Shown piece after piece: positions 7,172-13,692 of a DNA stretch of 13,931 nucleotides; positions within the stretch are counted from its first letter, which is position 1, and every line of letters starts with the position of its first letter. The position numbers and the translations under genes were made by a program. The notes beneath the pieces are model-generated. The model made no database searches and was not told the DNA's origin. It was given only the letters and a program-made list of their open reading frames with translations. Location: NCBI GenBank assembly GCA_024645065.1, contig JAHEGP010000061.1, forward strand, positions 1 through 13,931, read 5' to 3'. The DNA is from Cellvibrionales bacterium. GTDB taxonomy: Bacteria > Pseudomonadota > Gammaproteobacteria > Pseudomonadales > JAHEGP01.

Positions 7172-7264
7172 GAAACGGGACCATTCTGCACTCGCTCCCC
7201 GGTGGTGGCGGGCGCACTGCTAATAGGACTCTCTGGCCACCAGGCAGCCCTGCAATATAAAGCG

Positions 7265-8140
7265 TCAAAGTTGGGCGCAAAGCTCGGCGATGGTACCGCG
7301 AGCCTGGTGGCCATAGCTGCCGCCGAACAAATTGAAGTGATTCAACTCGTGGTAGAGGTTGTAGAGACGTTTACGCCAGGCGTAACCATCGGCAAGCGGC
7401 CACCGGGCCTCGTAGGCTGAATAGAATTCCGCTGCAAAGCCGCCAAACATTTCAGTAAACGCGAGGTCGCATTCACGGTCACCATAATAACAGGCGGGAT
7501 CGAACAAGACGGGCTCACCGCTGGTCTGCAAAAAACCGACGTTACCACCCCACAGGTCGCCATGCAGCAATGAGGGCCTGGGTCGATAGCCGTCGAAAAA
7601 CACCTGCAAATTAGCCAGCAATTGGCCCGCTTGCGGCAGCTCCAGGCCGTTGCCTCGCGCCAGCTCAATTTGAAAAGCCAGGCGCTGATCGCGATAAAAG
7701 CCGGGCCAGTCCGAACCCGGAGCGTTCTTCTGGGGCGTGGTACCAATAAAATTATCCGCCTGCCAACCGAAACATTGATGGGTGGTGGTGTGCAGTTTCG
7801 CCAGGGATTGGCCCATTTCCGCAAAGCTGCCCTGAGCGACCAGGGGCAAGAATTCCAGCACCAGAAATGCGATGCCGTCAGCTTCACCCCGACAAATGGG
7901 CAGCGGAACACGAATGGCCCCGGCGCTGGCAAGCTCGGCTAGCGCCTCGGCTTCGCTGCTGAACATGGCCGACGCGTCCGGTCTCTGGTTCGCTTTGGCA
8001 AAATAGCGACGCCCATCCCGGCCCTGCAGCAGCCAGGCCTGATGGATACACCCTCCACCGCGCCGCTCGCTATGCTTCACCTGAAAACGGGCTCCGGTGG
8101 AATTGGTGATCGCAGCGGCAACCGTATCGAAATCGATCAC
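7265..8140 (-). CDS. Fructosamine/ribulosamine 3-kinase family protein
   Basis: A 291-residue cytosolic kinase of the fructosamine-kinase family, which phosphorylates the third carbon of ketoamine (glycation) adducts on proteins so that they fall off. Bacterial members tested so far prefer ribulosamine and erythrulosamine. Visible kinase features are GGGCIHQAW (28-36) as the nucleotide loop, a lysine in YFAKAN (Lys49), the catalytic LLHGDLWGGN (191-200, Asp195) and the metal-binding DPACYYGDRECDLAFTEMF (214-232), all diagnostic of the family. Full length. The start is GTG at 8140, 6 bases after the phosphatase stop, with only a weak ribosome-binding site, so translation is probably coupled. 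The partner phosphatase supports a deglycation role. Substrate is not determined by sequence. Confidence 0.92.
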   Translation of the reverse strand: MIDFDTVAAAITNSTGARFQVKHSERRGGGCIHQAWLLQGRDGRRYFAKANQRPDASAMFSSEAEALAELASAGAIRVPLPICRGEADGIAFLVLEFLPLVAQGSFAEMGQSLAKLHTTTHQCFGWQADNFIGTTPQKNAPGSDWPGFYRDQRLAFQIELARGNGLELPQAGQLLANLQVFFDGYRPRPSLLHGDLWGGNVGFLQTSGEPVLFDPACYYGDRECDLAFTEMFGGFAAEFYSAYEARWPLADGYAWRKRLYNLYHELNHFNLFGGSYGHQARGTIAELCAQL

Positions 8141-8146
8141 GCTGGT

Positions 8147-8641
8147 CTAGCCGTTGCCAGCCAGTCGCGAGGCAACGTGGGCCAGCAATCCTTCCGCACC
8201 GTCCTCGAGCAAATCGAGAACGCGCTCGAATCCTTCACCCTCGCCGTAGTAGGGGTCGGGAACGTCCCCAATCGGGTCATCGCGGTCGACGAACTCACAA
8301 AACAGGCGCAGCTCGCAGCTGGCGTCGGCGGGACGACGCGATTCCATGTCGGCAAGGTTGTCCCGGTCCATCGCAACGATAAGGTCGAAACGGTAGAAAT
8401 CCCCGGCAACGACTTTGCGTGCGCGACTGTGCAATTGGTAGCCTCGCAGCCCGGCATGGTGCTGCATCCGGGCGTCGGCAGGACTATTTTCGTGAAAGCC
8501 GATCGTTCCCGCCGAATCCACGCTAACCCGGTCGGCAATTGCCGACTGCTCGAGGCATTTCAGGAAAACGGCCTCCCCTGCGGGGGAACGACAGATGTTG
8601 CCCAGGCACACAAACAGCACGGTAAATCGATTGGGGCCCAT
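8147..8641 (-). CDS. Low-molecular-weight protein-tyrosine-phosphatase family protein
   Basis: A 164-residue phosphatase. The P-loop CLGNICRS (12-19) gives the nucleophile Cys12 and Arg18, and DPYY (129-132) gives the general acid Asp129; the 'VDSAGT' segment (41-46) is also typical. Family members act on phosphotyrosine, but the human enzyme LMW-PTP-A has been shown to dephosphorylate protein-bound ribulosamine 5-phosphate. Because the next gene is a ketoamine kinase, this protein may remove the 5-phosphate from ribose-5-phosphate-derived adducts before the kinase acts; that is inference. It lacks any link to an exopolysaccharide kinase locus, the other common bacterial role. The gene lies 25 bases after the dehydrogenase and 6 bases before the kinase. 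GGAGGTAAG is present, slightly far from the ATG. Confidence 0.93.
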   Translation of the reverse strand: MGPNRFTVLFVCLGNICRSPAGEAVFLKCLEQSAIADRVSVDSAGTIGFHENSPADARMQHHAGLRGYQLHSRARKVVAGDFYRFDLIVAMDRDNLADMESRRPADASCELRLFCEFVDRDDPIGDVPDPYYGEGEGFERVLDLLEDGAEGLLAHVASRLAGNG

Positions 8642-8666
8642 CCTATTCCAGCTTACCTCCCCGCCC

Positions 8667-9407
8667 TCAGCGCTTGCTCTTGCTGGCCAGGAAGCGTGTG
8701 GGCAGGTGGCGCAAGGCCGGCCCGACGATCACCCACGGCCAAACCGGTACATACGAAAACGACGCTTTGCGCTCGATTTTGTCGCACAATGCCCTGACCC
8801 CGGTTTCAAGGTCGACCACGAAAGGTCGGCTTTTTACCCCCTCGTTGAGGGGGGTGGCGATGTAACCGGGGGAGAGTAAGGTGAGGTCGATATTGTCATT
8901 GTAAATTTCAGCCCGCAGCGCCTGCATATAGGTTTTCACCGCACTTTTTGACGCGCAATAGGCGGCCATGCCGGGCATACCACGCTCTGCCGCAACGGAG
9001 CTGATGCCGACAATCTGGCCACTGCCCTGTTGCCGCAGAATTGCCACGGCTTTTTCGACCGTTGCCATGAACCCCAGCACGTTGGTGTCGATGATCGCCT
9101 TGACGGTGGCGAAATCACCCGCGCCGACGAGCTGGTTGTCGGCAACACCGGCGTTGGCAATCACAATGTCGAGGCTGTAAAACTCCGAAGCCACCTGCTC
9201 CAGGCAAAGCAGTACGGCATCGGGATCGGTAACATCCAATTCGTAGGCTTTTGCAACCAAGCCGTATTTGTCGCCAATGTCCCTCGCCATATCCACGAGC
9301 GAGCGCCTGGCTGCCAGCGCCACGTTGTACCCCCGTGACGCCATCTCGTAGGCCATACCCTTGCCCAGGCCCGAGGATGCCCCGGTAATAAATACTGTCT
9401 TTGCCAT
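8667..9407 (-). CDS. Short-chain dehydrogenase/reductase (SDR) family oxidoreductase
   Basis: A 246-residue classical SDR. The cofactor loop TGASSGLG (8-15), the NAG motif (85-87), structural Asn109, and the catalytic Ser137, Tyr150 and Lys154 (YCASK) are all in place. Arg34-Arg35 after the second strand (LAARR) suggests a preference for NADP(H), which is inference. The C-terminal part VPVWPWVIVGPALRHLP is rich in tryptophan and proline and could touch the membrane. The substrate is unknown. Being first in a unit with a phosphatase and a ketoamine kinase, it could reduce a reactive sugar or dicarbonyl, but this is only a suggestion. GGAG lies 7 bases before the ATG. Confidence 0.9.
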   Translation of the reverse strand: MAKTVFITGASSGLGKGMAYEMASRGYNVALAARRSLVDMARDIGDKYGLVAKAYELDVTDPDAVLLCLEQVASEFYSLDIVIANAGVADNQLVGAGDFATVKAIIDTNVLGFMATVEKAVAILRQQGSGQIVGISSVAAERGMPGMAAYCASKSAVKTYMQALRAEIYNDNIDLTLLSPGYIATPLNEGVKSRPFVVDLETGVRALCDKIERKASFSYVPVWPWVIVGPALRHLPTRFLASKSKR

Positions 9408-9471
9408 CGCCGTTCTCCACCTTAGAATGTTATTGATGTTATTAATCGCCTATAGATTACAAGAGAAGGGG

Positions 9472-9501
9472 TTGAAACGGTATGTCAATTGGGCCTTTAT
9501 T
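9472..9501 (+). promoter_or_regulatory. Candidate sigma-70 promoter for the YjbQ-family gene
   Basis: TTGAAA (9472-9477, 5 of 6 consensus bases) and TTTATT (9496-9501, 4 of 6) are 18 bases apart in the 154-base gap between divergent genes. Transcription would begin about 54 bases before the GTG. The reverse strand also shows a perfect TTGACA (9483-9488) towards the dehydrogenase, but without a well-placed -10. Confidence 0.35.
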
Positions 9502-9561
9502 CGGCAATCTTGTAGCGGCACTGCAGCGCCCAGCCCATAAGCGTGGCACTGGGGTTCAGGG

Positions 9562-9972
9562 GTGAAGGGTATTATCAAAATTTCGACACCCGGGCGCGAA
9601 GTCCTGGTCGACATCACCCACCGTGTCGCACAGGTCGTCAGTGACAGCGGCATTGCAGATGGAATCGTATCGGTCTACGTGCAGGGGGCCACGGCGGCAG
9701 TGATGATTCAGGAAAACTGGGACGACAGTGTGCAAACCGACGTCGTCGATTTTTTGCGGAAAATCATTCCCAGGGGGGTCTGGTTACACGATCGGCAGGA
9801 CGGCAACGGTGACGCTCACTTGAAGGCCGGGCTGGTCGGCCCATCGGAAACCATTCCGGTGATACACGGCAAATTGGGATTGTCCACCTGGCAGAACATC
9901 TTTTTGTGCGAATTTGACGGCCCCCGCGCCGAACGCACGTTGGTGTGCACGGTGCTCAAGGATGCTGGCTAG
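9562..9972 (+). CDS. YjbQ family protein (UPF0047; secondary thiamine-phosphate synthase type)
   Basis: A 136-residue protein of the YjbQ/UPF0047 family. E. coli YjbQ has weak thiamine-phosphate synthase activity, but the main cellular role is not known. The family core is clear: GNGDAHLKAGLVGPSETIPV (81-100), the HGKLGLSTWQNIFLCEFDGPR stretch (102-122), a metal-ligand candidate His86, and another histidine in WLHD (His76). The usual His-Thr-Thr near residue 42 is Gly-Ala-Thr here, as in some family branches, followed by Glu51-Asn52. The GTG start is the only reasonable one: an in-frame stop lies at 9538-9540 and the N-terminus matches the family. The Shine-Dalgarno is weak (CAGGG). It stands alone, divergent from the dehydrogenase, with a possible terminator after it. 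Confidence 0.88.
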   Translation: MKGIIKISTPGREVLVDITHRVAQVVSDSGIADGIVSVYVQGATAAVMIQENWDDSVQTDVVDFLRKIIPRGVWLHDRQDGNGDAHLKAGLVGPSETIPVIHGKLGLSTWQNIFLCEFDGPRAERTLVCTVLKDAG

Positions 9973-10012
9973 TGGTTCGCCATGGCGTGTCAACTGCACC
10001 CTATTCTGCCTT

Positions 10013-10031
10013 GCGGTGTAACCGCGTTTTT
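10013..10031 (+). terminator. Possible rho-independent terminator after the YjbQ-family gene
   Basis: GCGGT (10013-10017) and ACCGC (10021-10025) form a 5-bp stem with a GTA loop, followed by G and five Ts (10027-10031). It sits about 40 bases after the stop codon. The stem is short, so strength is doubtful. Confidence 0.4.
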
Positions 10032-10166
10032 CCCTGGGCCTCGTTATTTTGTCAACCCCGACCCGATGCGCGAGCATGATCGACCGGCCTGGCCACGCCC
10101 TGCGTGTGTTAAGCTCGACCGCCGGCCTGCAGTTCTTTGATCAACACACAGCACGCGGAAAAGCCT

Positions 10167-10958
10167 ATGAGCGCCTTCTCAGTGGAGCAAAACGGACCCA
10201 TTGCCGTGGTGACCCTGGACAGGCCTCCGATCAATTCCATGGTCAGGGAAACCTACATCGAACTGCACGAGGTTTTCAGCCAACTGGGGGAGCGCGGCGG
10301 CGCAAGGGTTGCAGTGCTGCGGGCCAGAGGACGATTTTTCTGCCCGGGCAATGATGTCAGCGAGTTCCAGGGCTTGATAAGCCCTGAACAGGCCGCTGCC
10401 TATGCTCAACTGGTCAGCGACGGGATCGGCGCTGTCTACCACTGTAAATTACCGGTGGTTGCCGCTGTCCATAGCCATGCCATGGGTGCCGGCATGGCTA
10501 TGGCGGCTTGCGCCGATGTCATCGTGGCCGCCGATGAAACCCTGTTCGGCATCCCCGAAATCAAGGTCGGCGTTGTCGGTGCCTCCGCATTTTTGGCGCT
10601 GATGGTTCCCGAGAAGGTTGCCCGCTACCTGGCTCTCAGTGGCGGCTCGATCGGCGCGCACCAGGTCCAGCAGTATGGCGGCGTGCACAGCGTGGTACCG
10701 GCAGATCAAGTGTTCGATGAGGCCATGGCCGTCGCGACGGAGCTCTGCAAGCGACCACCCACAGCCCTGCGCTACTTCAAGGAAGCGATGAATATCAACC
10801 AGGACGCTCGCCTTGCAGAGAGATATGCCAGGGAGGCCGAATACACCAGACAGTTTGTGGGTTCCGCTGAATGGAATGAAGCAGTCAACGCCTTCCTGCA
10901 GAAACGCGAGCCACACTACGGCGCTCCAGGCTCCGATGCAGACCAGGAGAGCCATTGA
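10167..10958 (+). CDS. Enoyl-CoA hydratase/isomerase family protein
   Basis: A 263-residue crotonase-fold protein that should bind an acyl-CoA. The oxyanion-hole segments are GRFFCPGNDV (55-64) and HAMGAGMAMAACAD (104-117). Of the two catalytic glutamates of rat enoyl-CoA hydratase, the second is kept (Glu131 in FGIPEIKVG), while the first position, Glu144 in the rat enzyme, aligns with Ala111. This pattern is common in isomerases or other crotonase reactions, so the exact reaction is open. The ATG at 10167 was preferred over a TTG ten codons upstream because GGAAAA lies a few bases before it and the crotonase domain begins right after. A TTGTCA hexamer at 10048 lacks a matching -10. The next gene in the same direction is an aldehyde dehydrogenase, but 374 bases away. 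Confidence 0.9.
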   Translation: MSAFSVEQNGPIAVVTLDRPPINSMVRETYIELHEVFSQLGERGGARVAVLRARGRFFCPGNDVSEFQGLISPEQAAAYAQLVSDGIGAVYHCKLPVVAAVHSHAMGAGMAMAACADVIVAADETLFGIPEIKVGVVGASAFLALMVPEKVARYLALSGGSIGAHQVQQYGGVHSVVPADQVFDEAMAVATELCKRPPTALRYFKEAMNINQDARLAERYAREAEYTRQFVGSAEWNEAVNAFLQKREPHYGAPGSDADQESH

Positions 10959-10975
10959 TTGACCGGGCTCGGTTC

Positions 10976-10996
10976 TCCGGCACGTATTGCGCCGGA
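10976..10996. repeat. Small inverted repeat after the enoyl-CoA hydratase gene
   Basis: TCCGGC (10976-10981) and GCCGGA (10991-10996) are perfect complements around a 9-base loop, starting 18 bases after the stop codon. No T-run follows. It may help transcript end formation or stability, or be chance in GC-rich DNA. Confidence 0.35.
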
Positions 10997-11170
10997 CACC
11001 GGTATCGCGGTCGCCATCGCAGGATATTTGCGATAGTCAAAGAGCGCCGGGTTTCGCTCTGGATGGAAAAGGCCTGTTGATGGTGCTGGTCAACCAGGCC
11101 TGAGCCCTTGAGCGGGTAATAATCACGGGTCCGCCCGCCGCGACCCCCGGAGGCTTCAGGGCCGGCGACG

Positions 11171-11198
11171 CGGGCTTGCCCGGTGCCGGGCAAGCCCG
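11171..11198. repeat. Perfect 13-bp inverted repeat with 2-base spacer
   Basis: CGGGCTTGCCCGG (11171-11183) is followed by TG and then by its exact complement CCGGGCAAGCCCG (11186-11198). As RNA it would make a very strong hairpin, with a loop of four bases once the innermost pair is opened. There is no T-run on either side, so it is not a standard intrinsic terminator. It lies just ahead of the candidate aldehyde dehydrogenase promoter. Confidence 0.7.
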
Positions 11199-11211
11199 GG
11201 TTGGGTAGCTA

Positions 11212-11239
11212 TCGACTTTACTGCCGGCCACGGTATGCT
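11212..11239 (+). promoter_or_regulatory. Candidate sigma-70 promoter for the aldehyde dehydrogenase gene
   Basis: TCGACT (11212-11217, 4 of 6 consensus) and TATGCT (11234-11239, 4 of 6) are 16 bases apart. Transcription would start about 87 bases before the ATG. Both hexamers are imperfect. Confidence 0.28.
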
Positions 11240-11332
11240 TGACTCACGCCGCGATACACGACCCGTGACCACGCCAGCAGGCACCACCGTAGCGACGATG
11301 ATAAAACCCAACAGCTCCGAGAGGGCGCGACA

Positions 11333-12712
11333 ATGACTCCCAGGATTCAGTGCATATCACCCATTGACGGCTCGGTCTACGCCGAGCGAATCCCACTCAC
11401 TTTGGCGGAGGCGAGGGATGCCGCGACCCGGGCCGGAGCTGCCCAGGTCAACTGGAGCCGACTGCCGTTGCAACAGCGGATCGATCGGGTACTCGCCGGT
11501 GTCGAGCGGCTGGGCGAAATGAACAGTGAAATCGTGACCGAACTGGCCTGGCAGATGGGAAGGCCGGTTCGCTACGGTGGCGAGTTCGGTGGTGTCAGGG
11601 AACGTTCGGACTACATGGCGAGTATCGCCAGCGATGCGCTGGCGGCGATAGTTGTTGAGGACACAGACGAATTTGATCGACGGATCGTGCGGGAACCACT
11701 GGGAGTCGTGCTGATCGTGGCCCCCTGGAACTACCCCTTTATGACGGCGATCAACACCCTGGTTCCCGCGTTGATAGCAGGTAACACCGTGGTCCTGAAA
11801 CACGCATCACAAACCCTGTTAGTCGGGGAGCGGCTGGCCAGCGCGTTTCATTCAGCGGGAGTGCCAGAAGATGTATTCCAGTCGCTAGTCCTTGACCACC
11901 AAACCACAGCCGACCTGATCGCGGCGGGCTGCTTCGGGTTTGTCAATTTCACCGGCTCGGTCGCCGGCGGCAGGGCAATCGAGCGGGCAGCGGCCGGCAC
12001 TTTCACCGCCGTGGGCACGGAGCTGGGGGGAAAGGACCCCGCCTATGTCATGGAGGACGCGGATCTCGAAACAGCAGCAGGGACCATCATGGATGGCGCC
12101 ATGTATAACTCCGGACAGTGTTGTTGCGGTATCGAAAGAATCTATGTTTGTGATGCGCTATACGATGAATTTGTCGAACGGGCGGTAGCTATCACCAGCG
12201 CTTATCGCCTCGGCAATCCGCTCCAATCAGAGACAAGCCTGGGCCCAATGGCCAACCTGCGGTTCGCCAATGAAGTCAGGGCGCAGGTCGCTGAAGCTAT
12301 TGCCGCCGGGGCCACGGCACTGATCGACCCGGCGCTTTATCCCAACGACAACGGCACTTATCTCATGCCTCAAATACTGGTGAATGTCGACCATAGCATG
12401 CGCGTTATGCGCGAAGAGTCCTTCGGCCCGGTCGTGGGTATCATGAAGGTCACCAGTGACGAACAAGCGGTAGCGCTGATGAATGACAGCGAATTTGGCC
12501 TCACCGCATCGTTGTGGACCGCCAGTCGGCAGCGCGCAGGCCGGATCGGGAGACAACTGCAAACCGGCACCGTGTTCATGAATCGCTGCGATTACCTGGA
12601 CCCGGCATTATGCTGGACCGGCTGCAAGGATACCGGACGGGGCGGCAGCTTGTCGGTGATTGCCTACCACAACCTGACAAGGCCGAAATCGTTTCACTTC
12701 AAAAACTTGTGA
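11333..12712 (+). CDS. Aldehyde dehydrogenase family protein
   Basis: A 459-residue NAD(P)-dependent dehydrogenase that should oxidise an aldehyde to its acid. Catalytic residues are visible: Asn133 in APWNYP (130-135), Glu230 in TELGGKDP (229-236) and Cys264 in NSGQCCCGIER (259-269), with EESFGP (361-366) for cofactor contact. Two extra cysteines flank the nucleophile. The end, KDTGRGGSLSVIAYHNLTRPKSFHF (432-456), is the pattern of an uncharacterised aldehyde dehydrogenase subfamily, so substrate cannot be named. The length is a little under the usual 480-500, from a short N-terminus, but no core motif is missing. The ATG has GAGAGGG shortly upstream. It sits between an acyl-CoA enzyme and a TRAP transporter, which hints at catabolism of an imported organic acid or alcohol. 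Confidence 0.93.
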   Translation: MTPRIQCISPIDGSVYAERIPLTLAEARDAATRAGAAQVNWSRLPLQQRIDRVLAGVERLGEMNSEIVTELAWQMGRPVRYGGEFGGVRERSDYMASIASDALAAIVVEDTDEFDRRIVREPLGVVLIVAPWNYPFMTAINTLVPALIAGNTVVLKHASQTLLVGERLASAFHSAGVPEDVFQSLVLDHQTTADLIAAGCFGFVNFTGSVAGGRAIERAAAGTFTAVGTELGGKDPAYVMEDADLETAAGTIMDGAMYNSGQCCCGIERIYVCDALYDEFVERAVAITSAYRLGNPLQSETSLGPMANLRFANEVRAQVAEAIAAGATALIDPALYPNDNGTYLMPQILVNVDHSMRVMREESFGPVVGIMKVTSDEQAVALMNDSEFGLTASLWTASRQRAGRIGRQLQTGTVFMNRCDYLDPALCWTGCKDTGRGGSLSVIAYHNLTRPKSFHFKNL

Positions 12713-12852
12713 GTACCACGATATGGCGCGCCAATGCCAATCACCGGCCCGGTCACGAACCGGCCTCGCCAGACGCCCCGGCGGGCCCTTTTGCCGAACG
12801 AACCCGGGGCCCTTGCCAGCACCTGACTGAGCAGAGTGCAGTATCCCGGCTT

Positions 12853-12872
12853 GCCCCGGCCAATGGCGGGGC
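12853..12872. repeat. GC-rich inverted repeat downstream of the aldehyde dehydrogenase gene
   Basis: GCCCCG (12853-12858) and CGGGGC (12867-12872) form a 6-bp stem with an 8-base loop, about 140 bases after the stop codon. No T-run follows. The left arm with its flank (GGCTTGCCCCGG) resembles the arm of the 11171-11198 palindrome (GGCTTGCCCGG). Confidence 0.35.
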
Positions 12873-12931
12873 TTGCGTGTCATCTGCTCCCTGGCGCAAC
12901 CTGGCCGCCGGCAAATCGGGTTGGATAGTGT

Positions 12932-12960
12932 TGGACATCCGCCTTACTGACTTTTATGCT
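12932..12960 (+). promoter_or_regulatory. Candidate sigma-70 promoter for the TRAP transporter genes
   Basis: TGGACA (12932-12937, 5 of 6 consensus) and TATGCT (12955-12960, 4 of 6) are separated by 17 bases. Transcription would begin near 12967, leaving a leader of about 200 bases before dctQ, long enough for an operator. No known operator was recognised in it. Confidence 0.38.
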
Positions 12961-13170
12961 CATAGCTCCTTCACATGCAGACATGACGAAAAGCGCTGGC
13001 GCACCCATCCAGGACAACAATCAAAACCGGATTTGAGGCGACAGTCGCGGCGATAAAAACAGAACAAGGGGCTACTTGTCGAGGTCGTTGTCAAATGCCG
13101 TTTGCCGGCGATTGATTCAGAGCCGGGGCAGACAATTGCCAATATAGCGGGGCAGTCAGGGGAGGTTAGC

Positions 13171-13692
13171 TTGTCGCGGTTCATGATTCGCTACATCAGG
13201 ATTGTCGATGCGATTAACTACCGCATTGGTCGTGTGGTGATGTACGGCATCTTTGTAATCATTGGCATTTTGTTGTGGTCATCCATCTCCAAGACCTTTT
13301 TCCTGCCCTCCCTCTGGACCCTGGAGATGGCGCAGTTCGCCATGGTAGCCTATTACATCCTCGGGGGCCCCTACTCACTGCAACTGGGTTCAAATGTGAG
13401 AATGGACCTGCTCTATGGCTCCTGGTCCGATCGCCGTAAGGCCTGGTTCGATGCGTTCACCGTCCTGTTCCTGATTTTCTATCTTGGTGTGCTGCTCTAC
13501 GGCGCGATCGAGAGTACCCAGTATGCGCTTGAATACGACGAGCGCAGTTACTCTGCCTGGCAACCCTATATGTGGCCGATAAAGTTGATTACCTGTATCG
13601 GCTTCCTGCTGATGCTTTTGCAGGCGATATCGGAGCTGTTCAAGGACATTGCGAAAATCAAGGGGATAGAAATTTCATGTCCTATGAAATGA
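13171..13692 (+). CDS. dctQ: TRAP transporter small permease subunit (DctQ family)
   Basis: A 173-residue inner-membrane protein with four likely membrane helices (about 21-40, 53-71, 95-115 and 136-155). It is the small permease of a tripartite ATP-independent periplasmic transporter, which imports organic acids and similar solutes using the sodium gradient. Family features are the LWTLEMAQFAMVAYYILGG segment (48-66) and the NVRMDLLYG stretch (75-83), resembling the conserved 'hvrvd' region of DctQ. The TTG start at 13171 was chosen because GGAGG lies 5 bases before it; the open frame extends 23 codons further up without a ribosome-binding site, and an ATG at 13183 is too far from it. The gene overlaps dctM. 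The substrate cannot be read from the permease. Confidence 0.88.
   Translation: MSRFMIRYIRIVDAINYRIGRVVMYGIFVIIGILLWSSISKTFFLPSLWTLEMAQFAMVAYYILGGPYSLQLGSNVRMDLLYGSWSDRRKAWFDAFTVLFLIFYLGVLLYGAIESTQYALEYDERSYSAWQPYMWPIKLITCIGFLLMLLQAISELFKDIAKIKGIEISCPMK

Larger units (their letters stand above)
6955..7264. other. Intergenic region upstream of the hydrogenase operon
   Basis: A 310-base gap between the hydrogenase operon and the end of the fructosamine-kinase gene, both on the minus strand. It must hold the hydrogenase promoter. It contains a good FNR/Anr-like palindrome (7158-7171), a weaker one (7038-7051) and an AT-rich block at about 7035-7062. No convincing -10/-35 pair, sigma-54 site or terminator with a T-run was found, and no short gene with a plausible start could be supported. 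Confidence 0.6.
10959..11332. other. Intergenic region between enoyl-CoA hydratase and aldehyde dehydrogenase genes
   Basis: A 374-base GC-rich gap. It contains two inverted repeats (10976-10996 and 11171-11198) and a candidate promoter (11212-11239). Short open frames on the minus strand have no ribosome-binding site or recognisable protein features, so no gene is called. Confidence 0.55.
12713..13170. other. Intergenic region between aldehyde dehydrogenase and dctQ
   Basis: A 458-base gap. It has GC-rich inverted-repeat sequence in its first half (including 12853-12872 and two GGGCCCTT copies at 12783-12790 and 12806-12813) and a candidate promoter at 12932-12960. A frame that crosses it from inside the aldehyde dehydrogenase is out of phase with that gene and has no protein-like features. 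No solute-binding protein gene (dctP) is present here. Confidence 0.5.

Noticed and set aside
9455..9488. A perfect TTGACA on the minus strand ahead of the dehydrogenase gene
   Set aside because: No acceptable -10 hexamer occurs 15-19 bases downstream; the nearest candidates (TAATCT, TATAGG) are 23 bases or more away.
12737..12790. Possible intrinsic terminator (GCCCCGGCGGGC followed by CCTTTT) after the aldehyde dehydrogenase gene
   Set aside because: The stem would have only four base pairs and the T-run is four bases after two Cs, so it is too weak to call.
12514..13056. A 180-codon plus-strand frame from within the aldehyde dehydrogenase into the following gap
   Set aside because: Its first part is the aldehyde dehydrogenase in another phase, and the rest looks like translated GC-rich spacer with no hydrophobic core or motif.
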